From Nemertoderma westbladi (lineage: Eukaryota; Xenacoelomorpha; Nemertodermatida; Nemertodermatidae), in assembly GCA_032718475.1 (NCBI GenBank), contig JAUCBJ010006701.1, forward strand, positions 1-64,000: DNA of 64,000 bases. The letters are read 5' to 3'. The position numbers and the translations under genes are program-made. This document shows, in pieces, positions 8,395 to 17,372 of the stretch (within the stretch, counting starts at the first letter, position 1; every line of letters starts with the position of its first letter). Under the pieces are notes generated by a model. It had not been told where the DNA came from and made no database searches. It saw only the letters and a list, made by a program, of their open reading frames with translations.

Positions 8395-9554
8395 TATAGC
8401 CTGTTTTAGCGCGCAGGTTACACGTAAGGTAGGTCGAGAGTTCGAATCTGGGACGGTAAAATTTACATTTTGTGCAATTTATTTTCTGTTTCGCTAAGTT
8501 AGATAAGTCAATGGAGTGCATACAACACATGAACTGATTAGTTGGGCCAATCATAAGGTGTTTAATAATTTATTGGTCCAAATGTGAGCCCATGGAATGT
8601 GGTAGAATGTTCTAGTGTGATTCCATGCTTAGGATTTCCTATATAAGGTGCCGTTTGCCCTTCGGTTATCACTTATGTCTAGCACACACCCTTGACTTAA
8701 CTGATACTAATCACTATTTGTATATCTGATTTGTAAAAGTTATTTAGTTTAGTTTTGATAAATCATTGGTTATTTACGTTAAAATATACTGCAAACTCTG
8801 AACATGTAGTTTTTAGCGTATCTATCTTGGACAGCCAAACTCTTTGGGAAATGGCTGCCTAAATCTTTAGGCCAAGCAACGCAAGGGAAGGGGATGTCCA
8901 CATCGCATAACACAACCCGCACTATTTCGCCCACGCCCATTTGGAAAGCATGACCCGATTGCCTGAGAAAGCCCATGTAAAGGAGGTAAGACTTTGTTCG
9001 ACGCCTTTGCCTACCGTAAGACCTCAGATCAGGGGAAAGTGTGACGCTGTCCTGGGACGCCGTAAAGTGTAAGGACAAATACCTCAGATTCAGACAGGAA
9101 CCCCTGTATCGCTTACAGGTGCGAGCTGATGCTGTTTGTCAGTACGTGCAAATATGCTAGGTGCAAATAGCAAGCTCTATAATTTGGTGATTTGCCGTAC
9201 TAGCGGTACAGTACCGGTTAGCACTGTAGGCCTTGCAGTTTGACTGATCTGTCTGAGTCCAACGTATTTTCTCAGGCAAGGGGGCAGCTTTCTGCTACCG
9301 GCACGCATTTTGGCTAAAGGGCGGTTTACTAACGTTCTGCCGCTCCCTTGCCACATACTGTTAGGTATTTGCAGCATACCACCGCAGTAACAATATTCTA
9401 GAATCAAATTATATACCACATCAGCTAGACGTATGGTAGTAAATTAACACCCTATTCTCTATTTCACAATCAGAATCTGGTACCAGTGCCGATCGTGGGC
9501 ATAGTTACTAACACCGTAATCGCCCGACTGAGTTGTGAATATAGGAGGAGAGAG
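8395..9554 (+). repeat. Left arm, part 1, of a large inverted repeat (LTR-like)
   Basis: Reverse-complement similarity to about 22700-24165 is visible throughout: the tRNA-like start with AGTTCGAATCT near 8440, the promoter-like TTCCTATATAAGGTGCCGTT near 8636, CTGCAAACTC near 8789, and the CTGGTACCAG region near 9477. The order of landmarks also matches the leader/LTR region of BEL-B at 55440-56240, so this is probably an LTR of a related BEL element. It is interrupted at 9554/21164 by BEL-A copy 2. Confidence 0.7.
9550..9554 (+). repeat. 5-bp target site duplication, left (BEL-A copy 2)
   Basis: GAGAG, repeated at 21164-21168 right after the 3' LTR. The inverted-repeat partner near 22730 has ctctctcc uninterrupted, as expected for an empty site. 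Confidence 0.85.
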
Positions 9555-10095
9555 TGTTAGCTTATTCAATCCCGCCAACACCCCATAAAGTTATAAGCCG
9601 ATAAGCAATATTGGGAGCCACGAGATTGGGCAATTAACCAACTCGTGCCATCCCAATAAGAGTGGGAAGGAAGCACACAATAGAGGGTCAGGGGCCAAAC
9701 CCCTAACCCAGGGAGAACAGGTGGAGTGAACGGGAATACTCCACGGGGCGCCAACAAGGGTATTAACCAATCAGAGGGGGGGAATGGCATCGATTGAGTA
9801 GCAGTAAGGCCACCGTGCAATATAACCAATAACCTATTAATCAGTGATTCAGTTATCTCAGTGCAGCAGTGCTAGCGTAGGGTACAGTCAATTAGTTTAG
9901 TTAGGGGATCACGGGACTTTAGTTACCGTATCCCGCCTTGTACACATTATATCTATATCTATATCCTATGCCCTATTATTATTATACACCGAACTTCAGA
10001 ACTCAGTCACTCTATTTCACCCTTATACACGGCGGGGACGCGTGGACTAAATTACCACATCGGATAAATCGGGATCCCTCCTGGATCCCGTCACA
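9555..10095 (+). repeat. 5' LTR of BEL-A copy 2
   Basis: TGTTAGC to GTCACA. Differs from the 3' LTR at three bases (g/a in GGTGGAGTGAA, t/c in GGGTATTAACC, c/t in GTCACTCTATT). Contains hairpin CACGAG-TTGG/CCAA-CTCGTG (9619-9647) and CGGGATCC/GGATCCCG (10070-10090). Confidence 0.95.
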
Positions 10096-10175
10096 GTAAC
10101 TAAATCCGAGCTGCCGCCCCAGTTAAACTCTGAGAACTACACTGCTAGCTAGTCGAACTCCACCGAGCAGACGAG

Positions 10176-12554
10176 ATGAGTGAATCGGGCGAGACACCGC
10201 CGCGGACCCCGGACGAAGATCAAACGATCCGCGAGGCCGCGACCAAGCGATACAGGCCCACAACACCGGAGCCATCGATAACGGGCGAACCGGAAGTCCA
10301 GAACGAGGAGAGCCTGGAACCCGAAGTCGAGCCGAGAGAAAAAGAGAGCGAGATGGCGGGAGATGGAGATGAGTCGACACGGAACGGAGAACGGCGCGCC
10401 GATGTCGCCGGCCAGCTACCGGCCGAGGGCGACGAGCGGCCCACCGAAACGGTGGGGCCGACGGTGCGACGCCGGACGCGAAGAGACGGAGGAGAGATTG
10501 GTACCGATGTCGCCGGCCAGCTACAGGCCGAGGGCGACGGACGGCCCACCGGAACGGCGACGGTGGAGCCGCCGGTACGACGTCGAACCCGGAGGGACGG
10601 AGGAGAGGTCGGCGACGAGGACGTCGGGGTTTCAGAGCGACTTCGACGAGCCTACATCGCGGCCCGGAGGATGATAAAGGACGCCAAGAAGGAAGGGGCG
10701 AAGGTAGACGAGGTGAGACTGAGAAAGCGACTAGGTGAGTCGGATAGACACTTTAATTATCTAATACGTTTTGGGCAGAGAGAACTAGCCGAAACGAGAG
10801 CACATGAAATTGCCGGGGAACTGTTTGAACTATGGGAATGTGGGAGTATGGAACCTAGCGTAGCGTCAGTGTACATAGGGCCATACTTGGTCGATGCCCG
10901 GGGAGTAAAACCAGCGGGTTGGAAGGGACTCGAAGGGGGCGAATCCGAGGTTAACCCCGAGGATTCGGCCTCGTCGGTCGGAGAAAGCTCCGGGAAGCGG
11001 GGGAAAATCAGTAGGTCGGGAAGGCGGGGGAAATCCGTCGTAACCGATAAGTCTGTTACATCCTCCGCGAAAGGAAGAGCGGTGAGAGAGATAGGTGCCG
11101 AATATCGTCTCAGCATGGCAGAGAAAGATCATAGAGAAATGAAGGAACGGCTAGAGGAAGGGAGAGTGCGGTTAGAGAGGGAAACGGCATTGCTTAAAGA
11201 AACAGGAGAGAGGGCCGAAAGGGCTTTGAAAAGCCTAAGGGAGTATGACGAGATAGAGGAAAGGGAGTGTAGGGAGCGTGAGGCGAGAGGGGAAAAGGAA
11301 CGCAAGGAGCATGAGGCGGAACGCAAGGAGCGTGAGGCGAGAGGGGAAAAGGAACGCAAGGAGCGTGAGGCGAGAGAGGAAAGGGAACGCAAGGAGCGTG
11401 AGGCAAGGGAGGAAAGGGAACGCAAGGAGCGTGAGGCGGAACGCAAGGAGCGTGAGGCGAGAGAGGAAAAGGAACGCAAGGAGCGCGAAATGAGACGAAG
11501 GGAGAGTATTAAGAGCGCTGCAGAGTCGGCCATTAGGGACACCCAGGAGCGTGAGAGGAGAGTGGCAGAGACTGAGGGAGAGAACAAGAAAATAGAGAGA
11601 CTACAGAGTGAGTCTGCGGGAGATGAGATTAAACGGGCGCACGAGTTGCAACTCGTGCGAACAGCGCCGTCTGAAAGCGGGGCCGGCTCGAGTATTTTTA
11701 GGGAGCCGGGGGCCGTAGATACATTTATTAATACCCCACTGACAGGGACCGCACGACAGACTCAAGACTGGTGCGACCGTACGGGCGGGGGGGGGGGTAA
11801 TAATAATAATGGTACAGTAGACGTTGTTAATATTGATAATACCGTATGGGACAACACTAATCAAACCTTTATTACAGGTAATGCTTTACATAGTGGTAGT
11901 AATTTAAATTTAAATCAGAACGCCCCTAGTATTAATGTAGGAAATAATTCTAATATTAACGTAGCTACGCAAAATAATTCAAATAATCAAAACAATAACC
12001 CAGATTCGAATCTACAAAATAATTTAAATAACGCAATTACGCAAAATAATTCGAATAATTTAAATAATAACCTATGCCCGAATTTACAAAATAATTCAGA
12101 TAACGTAGTCGTACAGAATAATACAAATAACTTTGTTCCAAACGAGCAAAATAATTCCGTTTCCAATATGGGTGCTATTAATGTAAACACGTCGGGCCTA
12201 CATAACCAGGGAGGAGAGGGCCTGGTAGGCCACGTAGTTAGTAGACAGGGAGCAGAGGGCCTGGTAGGCCACGTAGTTAGTAGACAGGGAGCAGAGGGCC
12301 TGGTAGGCCACGTAGTTGGTAGGCAGGGAGTGGAGGGCCTGGTAGGCCACGCAATAGCAGAGGGAGAGGCGGGGGTGAATGGACCCGACCGCAGTAGGGT
12401 TAATGTGTCGACTGGAGATATATATAATAGTGGGGATAGAGGTAGCGAAGTTAGATGTAGCGAGTGGGGGGGGGCTACGAGGACCCCACAACAGAGAGTT
12501 AGCGGCGAGAGGGGGGGGGGGGGCAGGGAGTGTCCCACAGCCGTCAGCGGATAA
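10176..12554 (+). CDS. BEL-A ORF1, coiled-coil and Asn-rich protein of unknown function
   Basis: 792 codons starting MSESGETPP, about 80 nt after the LTR, so the first ORF of the element. Residues about 70-145 hold a tandem duplication (DVAGQLPAEGDERP and DVAGQLQAEGDGRP, each followed by RRRTRRDGGE). About 300-500 is a long charged coiled coil, with a repeated EREAREERERKE block at 11230-11500. About 530-680 is Asn-rich, and about 680-730 holds four 13-residue repeats GLVGHVVSRQGAE. Translation in this frame ends at 12554 just after a G13 run (12511-12523); the family's C-terminus continues in the next frame (12524-13077). I recognise no enzymatic domain. Position and coiled coil suggest a particle or RNA-binding role, which is inference. 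Confidence 0.7.
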   Translation: MSESGETPPRTPDEDQTIREAATKRYRPTTPEPSITGEPEVQNEESLEPEVEPREKESEMAGDGDESTRNGERRADVAGQLPAEGDERPTETVGPTVRRRTRRDGGEIGTDVAGQLQAEGDGRPTGTATVEPPVRRRTRRDGGEVGDEDVGVSERLRRAYIAARRMIKDAKKEGAKVDEVRLRKRLGESDRHFNYLIRFGQRELAETRAHEIAGELFELWECGSMEPSVASVYIGPYLVDARGVKPAGWKGLEGGESEVNPEDSASSVGESSGKRGKISRSGRRGKSVVTDKSVTSSAKGRAVREIGAEYRLSMAEKDHREMKERLEEGRVRLERETALLKETGERAERALKSLREYDEIEERECREREARGEKERKEHEAERKEREARGEKERKEREAREERERKEREAREERERKEREAERKEREAREEKERKEREMRRRESIKSAAESAIRDTQERERRVAETEGENKKIERLQSESAGDEIKRAHELQLVRTAPSESGAGSSIFREPGAVDTFINTPLTGTARQTQDWCDRTGGGGGNNNNGTVDVVNIDNTVWDNTNQTFITGNALHSGSNLNLNQNAPSINVGNNSNINVATQNNSNNQNNNPDSNLQNNLNNAITQNNSNNLNNNLCPNLQNNSDNVVVQNNTNNFVPNEQNNSVSNMGAINVNTSGLHNQGGEGLVGHVVSRQGAEGLVGHVVSRQGAEGLVGHVVGRQGVEGLVGHAIAEGEAGVNGPDRSRVNVSTGDIYNSGDRGSEVRCSEWGGATRTPQQRVSGERGGGGRECPTAVSG
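11787..11797 (+). repeat. G11 homopolymer in ORF1
   Basis: Eleven G before the Asn-rich region; in frame in this copy. Confidence 0.85.
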
Positions 12555-13077
12555 TGCGAGGGCCGAAATAGGTAAACCGCAACGACCGGCGACGGAAAGT
12601 AATAGGGGGATCGCGAGTATCCCCAGCGGCGTGCGACCGAGCAGAGAGAGACAGGTTGACGTCGCGAGAGGGCGGACGAAGCGTCGAGCCCGATCAGAGG
12701 AGGGAAGAAGAACAGTGGGGTTTAACCGGGAGGTCGACGAGAGATCTCGCGAGCGGGAATATTCCACTGATAGGAGAAGAAAGGAAGACAGTAGTAGAAG
12801 TATCCCCGCAAATGATAGAAGAGCGAGGACGGACAGCGAGCCGTCGGTAGTCGAGATGAGAACGGAGAGTCAGTGGGGTCGGACTCCGGGAGATTGCCGT
12901 CGCCCCGGAGAGATGCGATCCGGTGAGATGCATTACGCGCCGAGAGAGGGGTACATGATGTACCGGTACGAAGATGAGAACAGTAGAGGGGGGGGGGTCG
13001 AAGAGAAACTTTCCGACGGAACACACCTATCGATCGAGACTACGGTAGCCGCGGGGAGGATTATTCGAGGAGAATAA
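12524..13077 (+). CDS. BEL-A ORF1 C-terminal segment (copy 2, shifted frame)
   Basis: The frame is open from 12379 to 13077; the part after the G13 run is colinear with copy 1 (633-1238), sharing SADNARAE and TESNRGIASIPSG. Arg/Glu-rich, no known domain. The stop is 20 nt before the ORF2 ATG. Whether it is made by slippage on the G-run or the copy is simply broken cannot be told from sequence. Confidence 0.55.
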
Positions 13078-13097
13078 ACTTCGATCCCGAGCAACAC

Positions 13098-16000
13098 ATG
13101 CAGACTGTAGGGCATACTGTAGGTCTTACTGCACATCCCGTAGGTCACACTGAGAGAGGCATTGTAGGCGATAGGATAGCGCGGACGATGGAATTAAACC
13201 CGGAAGTCGCGGAATACATACCGGCGGGTAGGCCAGAAGCTGATAGGCCTATACCGGTACCAGCACAGCAGTATGACTACAGCATGCAGGGACATAACAT
13301 ATACCCGGGGGAGGGGGGAATTATTGCGGATAGGTGCATGGGCCCCAACATATTAACATCAACCCCATTCCCAAACATACCGGTGGGGGGGGGACAGGGT
13401 GACATTCCCCCATCACAATATCAACAATATACCCCGATGGTAGCAAGAGCAACGAGACCCCTGGACGAAAACAGGTCGTGTGACACAGATATATGGAGGG
13501 GGCCGCTACCCCCAATGACATACCCAAGCCAGAGAAGGTCAAGAAATAGGACAGACGGAACGCACCAGACAGGGGAAACTATACAGCACCCGTCGAATCC
13601 ATTGGAAGCGCAGGCGATAGGGATGGCCACGTTGATCGATGCTTTGAAAACGAGGATCGAGTTACCACCCGTGGAACCATTCAAGTTCGACGGGAGTAGG
13701 CCGGAAGAATATTTACAATTTCGGCGAATGTATAGTAACGAAATACTAACAAAAAACTTGACGCAGGCGGAGTGCCTAAAGTATCTACAAGTGTACACGG
13801 GAGGCCCAGCATACGATATCGTGAGGCAATACCAAGGAATAGAGGGCGGCTTCACGACAGCATGGCGGGCACTGGATAGGGAATACGGGCACCCGGCCAA
13901 GATCAGGCAGACGCTGAGAGGCATAACATCGGGTGGCCTACAGGATAACCCCGTTAGCATTAAGACGTTTGCTAACAAAGTTGAAAAGGCGCTAATCGTG
14001 CTGAAGACGCTAGACGCGCCGTACGAGCTCAATGCGTCCAACAACATCACCACGATAGCGCAGGCACTACCGAACTGGCTGCGCAACAAGTGGAGAAAAA
14101 TCGCCTTCTCCACTCGAGATAAGAAGGGTGCGGAACCGGGTTTAGAAGAAATGTCAAACTTCTTAAATTACGAGGCTGAACTAATAACGGACCCAGTCTA
14201 TAGCGAAGATAGCCTGGGAAAGGGACCAAAGACAGATCACTACAGACCGAAACCAGAGCACAATACATCAAACGCATTGCCGAGGCTCAGGCAATCACTG
14301 CCATACGCAGCGACGCAGGGGACTGCAAGTCCACAGGCAAACGAAGATAAGACAACATCATGGAACGGACAGGGGAACAATAACAACATGAATAAACATA
14401 ACCCCAGTACGTCCAGTAGGCCAAATCCAGTCAATAAGAATAGTAGGGACTTTGGTACGAATATAACTGCGATACGCAATGCATTGTATAAAGAGGGCTA
14501 CGACCCAAAGAGCAAATGCCAGTTACACGCAAATGCGCTTCATAAAACCATGAACTGCAGGTACTGGCAGGCGCTACCGAGGCAAGACCAGATAGATTAC
14601 GCGACGAGCAATAAAATCTGCTCGCGATGTGTGAAGAGTGGACACAAGGCCAGGGAGTGCCAAGAGAAGCTGGTCAAGTTTGGCCAAAGGAGAGGCCAAA
14701 CAATGGCAACGGGCACGGTAGGGGCGAAGAAGAGAGGCACGGTGTTACTTGGAGTAGTACCGGTGCGAGTGATCGGGGAAGGCAATCGATCAGTAACAAC
14801 ACTAATGCTGGTTGATAGTGGAGCTGCCTTCACATTAGTCGAGGAATGGGTAGCCGAAGAAATAGGATTGAGAACAAGGCCAAGCAGAATGGCGGTAACA
14901 ACCATCTCTAGCAAAGACGAGATCCTAGAGATGAGGACAGGACGGTGCGCAATTGCAGCAGTGGCACCGGGATGCGACTATGGGGCAACCATCGACCCCA
15001 TCCAAGTAATAGAGTCAATTAACATCAATGCCAGGCGGCCAACTAACATCGAGGTCGAGCAATACAAATTCCTGGACGACATTGACTTCTCGATCCCAGA
15101 CGTGGACGTTAGGAAGGTATCCATCATAGTAGGAATGGACTGCCCGACGGCCCACGAAAGAATGCAAGCGGTCTTCGGCGAAGACAAGCAGAGTGACCCA
15201 GTGGCAATATTAACACCATTCGGGTGGACACTGACAGGCCCAATTAAGAGTAATATACCATTCCATGTGTCCGAGAGTTCAGGATGCATGGTGCCAGGAA
15301 CTGACGAGATAGAGGAGAGGCCAGAGATGGGCAATAGTGGTAGACAGCTAGAAGTAGAAGCAACACCAAGAGAGTGGGCGGAGGAGAATGGTATGGATGC
15401 AGAAGATCTAGAGACGATGGGTTGGAATAAGGGTCCCAGCAAGTATTGGTATGGAGATGGGGAGGAGCGGACGGTGGAGTGTCGGGAGGACAAACCGGAG
15501 AAGTGTCCGGTGGAGTGTCCAGAGGAGCGCCCGGAAGAGACGCCGGTCCGGTTGAGAGGCATACCGACAAGGGGGAAGCCGAGTAAGAATACAAGATGGA
15601 AAGGGAGAAGATGTGAGACGATCAGACCAGGGGCAGAGAAGCCCATGAATAAACATATGGTGGACAAAGGAGGCGGGAGAGTAGGAGGCGTGCTGCGTAC
15701 GCACGCGGAACTGACAGAGTGCGAGGGGGCATTACATGGGCAGACATCGTGTATACCGAAGGACGAACGGGGGTCGTTGAAGCCTTTAATGCCAGCACAC
15801 ATATTAAGGGGGAGGCCAGCAGAGGTGGCATCTAAGATTAAGGAGAAGAACAGGGGCGGCATTATACCGCCGGGTGACACGTTGAAGGGTGGCACTTTGC
15901 CGCCAAGGGACGACCACGAGATCAGAAACATAAATAGAAGACAGCATTTCCAAAAACAGGAGAAAAGACCACCTATCGAATTAACAAGGAGAGCGGAGCG

Positions 16001-16115
16001 AAGAATTAGAGAACCTATAGGGGGGCAGTGGGAGAGTTGCCTGCTGGAGGAATCACCCCTTGGGTCGCTGAGTTGTCCAACAGGTTGGACTGGGATGGAA
16101 GAGTTAGATCCATAA
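13098..16115 (+). CDS. BEL-A ORF2: gag and aspartic protease with remnant of integrase tail
   Basis: 1005 codons, uninterrupted, starting MQTVGHTVG as in copy 1. Residues about 190-360 are the BEL gag core (KFDGSRPEEYLQF, YTGGPAYDIVRQY, LPNWLRNKWRKIAF). About 465-525 carry zinc-binding motifs, including a canonical CX2CX4HX4C (CSRCVKSGHKAREC). The retropepsin starts near residue 550 with MLVDSGAAFTLV near 570 and IIVGMDCPTAH near 675. A Cys-Pro-rich stretch follows. Near 865-910 CEGALHGQTSC and LMPAHILRGRPAEV resemble the integrase segment CEGIINSRPLYP and LTPSHFLMERPATI of copy 3. RT, RNase H and the catalytic integrase core are deleted in frame. Usual BEL pol ORFs are longer by roughly 800-1000 residues. 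Confidence 0.85.
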   Translation: MQTVGHTVGLTAHPVGHTERGIVGDRIARTMELNPEVAEYIPAGRPEADRPIPVPAQQYDYSMQGHNIYPGEGGIIADRCMGPNILTSTPFPNIPVGGGQGDIPPSQYQQYTPMVARATRPLDENRSCDTDIWRGPLPPMTYPSQRRSRNRTDGTHQTGETIQHPSNPLEAQAIGMATLIDALKTRIELPPVEPFKFDGSRPEEYLQFRRMYSNEILTKNLTQAECLKYLQVYTGGPAYDIVRQYQGIEGGFTTAWRALDREYGHPAKIRQTLRGITSGGLQDNPVSIKTFANKVEKALIVLKTLDAPYELNASNNITTIAQALPNWLRNKWRKIAFSTRDKKGAEPGLEEMSNFLNYEAELITDPVYSEDSLGKGPKTDHYRPKPEHNTSNALPRLRQSLPYAATQGTASPQANEDKTTSWNGQGNNNNMNKHNPSTSSRPNPVNKNSRDFGTNITAIRNALYKEGYDPKSKCQLHANALHKTMNCRYWQALPRQDQIDYATSNKICSRCVKSGHKARECQEKLVKFGQRRGQTMATGTVGAKKRGTVLLGVVPVRVIGEGNRSVTTLMLVDSGAAFTLVEEWVAEEIGLRTRPSRMAVTTISSKDEILEMRTGRCAIAAVAPGCDYGATIDPIQVIESININARRPTNIEVEQYKFLDDIDFSIPDVDVRKVSIIVGMDCPTAHERMQAVFGEDKQSDPVAILTPFGWTLTGPIKSNIPFHVSESSGCMVPGTDEIEERPEMGNSGRQLEVEATPREWAEENGMDAEDLETMGWNKGPSKYWYGDGEERTVECREDKPEKCPVECPEERPEETPVRLRGIPTRGKPSKNTRWKGRRCETIRPGAEKPMNKHMVDKGGGRVGGVLRTHAELTECEGALHGQTSCIPKDERGSLKPLMPAHILRGRPAEVASKIKEKNRGGIIPPGDTLKGGTLPPRDDHEIRNINRRQHFQKQEKRPPIELTRRAERRIREPIGGQWESCLLEESPLGSLSCPTGWTGMEELDP

Positions 16116-17372
16116 AAAGGTGCGGGCAGAGGTGTTACCTGTCTTCTAGAAGGGGCACCTTAAAATGGAGTTAGAGTGGAGTTTAGTCGTCCAAGCTTTG
16201 GACTGAGGGGGGTGGGATTGAGGGCGAGACGCCCTTCCCACACAAATAAAATAAAAATAAATAAAAATAATAGTTAGTTAGTTAGTAGGTACGTAGTACC
16301 TAGAGTTAGTTAGTTAGTTAGTAGGTATGTGGTACCTAGAGTTAGTTAGTTAGTTAGTAGGTACGTAGTACCTAGAGTTAGTTAGTTAGTAGGTATGTAG
16401 TGCCTAGAGTTAGAGAGTTAGTAGGTACGTAGTACCTAGAGTTAGAGGGTACATAGTACCGATAGTTAGAGAGTTAGTAGGTACGTAGTACCTAGTTAGA
16501 GTTAGAGTTAGAGTTAGAGGGTACGTAGTACCGATAGTTAGAGTTAGTAGGTACGTAGTACCTAGTTAGAGTTAGAGTTAGTAGGTACGTAGTACCTAGT
16601 TAGAGTTAGAGTTAGAGGGTACGTAGTACCGATAGTTAGAGAGTTAGTAGGTACGTAGTACCTAGTTAGAGTTAGAGTTAGAGGGTACGTAGTACCGATA
16701 GTTAGAGAGTTAGTAGGTACATAGTACCTAGTTAGAGTTAGAGTTAGAGTTAGAGGGTACGTAGTACCGATAGTTAAAGAGTTAGTAGGTACGTAGTACC
16801 TAGTTAGAGTTAGAGTTAGTAGGTACGTAGTACCGTTAGTTAGAGTTAGAGGGTACGTAGTACCATTAGTTAGAGAGAGAGAGTGAGAGGTAAAAGGGGG
16901 TAAATAGGATATAGATATTAGTTAGTAGTAAGTAGAGTTAATAGCGAGAGGGGGGCATATGAGTACAGCTGGATAAATCGTGCGGCCACACGACGCATAC
17001 TGCTGTACTGCATGGGCCCACAGAGTAGGCCAGAATATGGATCAGAGAATAGAATAAATCCATAGGCAGTAGTAGGTAGTAGGACAGTAGGATCAAAACA
17101 AACAAATAAATAGAATAGGGCTAAAAAAAAACGGGAAATAGTGGCAACACAAGGAAAGTCGTTCTAGAACATAATAAAAGTAACGGACGGAAATTGTAAA
17201 TTAGGCTGATTTACTAGCTCCGAAATTAATTAGGTTAAATTTAGGCTAAAAGGCGCAATTAAGTAGAAAGTAGGCCATTATCGAACTGTACGAAACATCT
17301 CAAATACTTCACTCATCTGTATTGCGCCTTGGTAAGGCACCACCCTGCAGGTGAGCGAGTGTAGTGTTCGGA
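16116..17372 (+). repeat. Noncoding region with hairpin array (BEL-A copy 2)
   Basis: After the conserved post-pol block (CCAAGCTTTGGAC, then CGAGACGCCCTTCCCAC), 16270-16870 holds roughly twenty copies of the palindrome GGTACGTAGTACC, or variants such as GGTATGTGGTACC, in GTTAGTTAG/GTTAGAGTTAG spacers. From 16870 to 17372 the sequence is unique and matches copy 3, ending in CCTGCAGGTGAGCGAG just before the ORF3 ATG. Confidence 0.85.

Noticed and set aside
14978-15931. 317-codon minus-strand ORF
   Set aside because: Antisense shadow of the gag-protease ORF2 of BEL-A copy 2; no domain.
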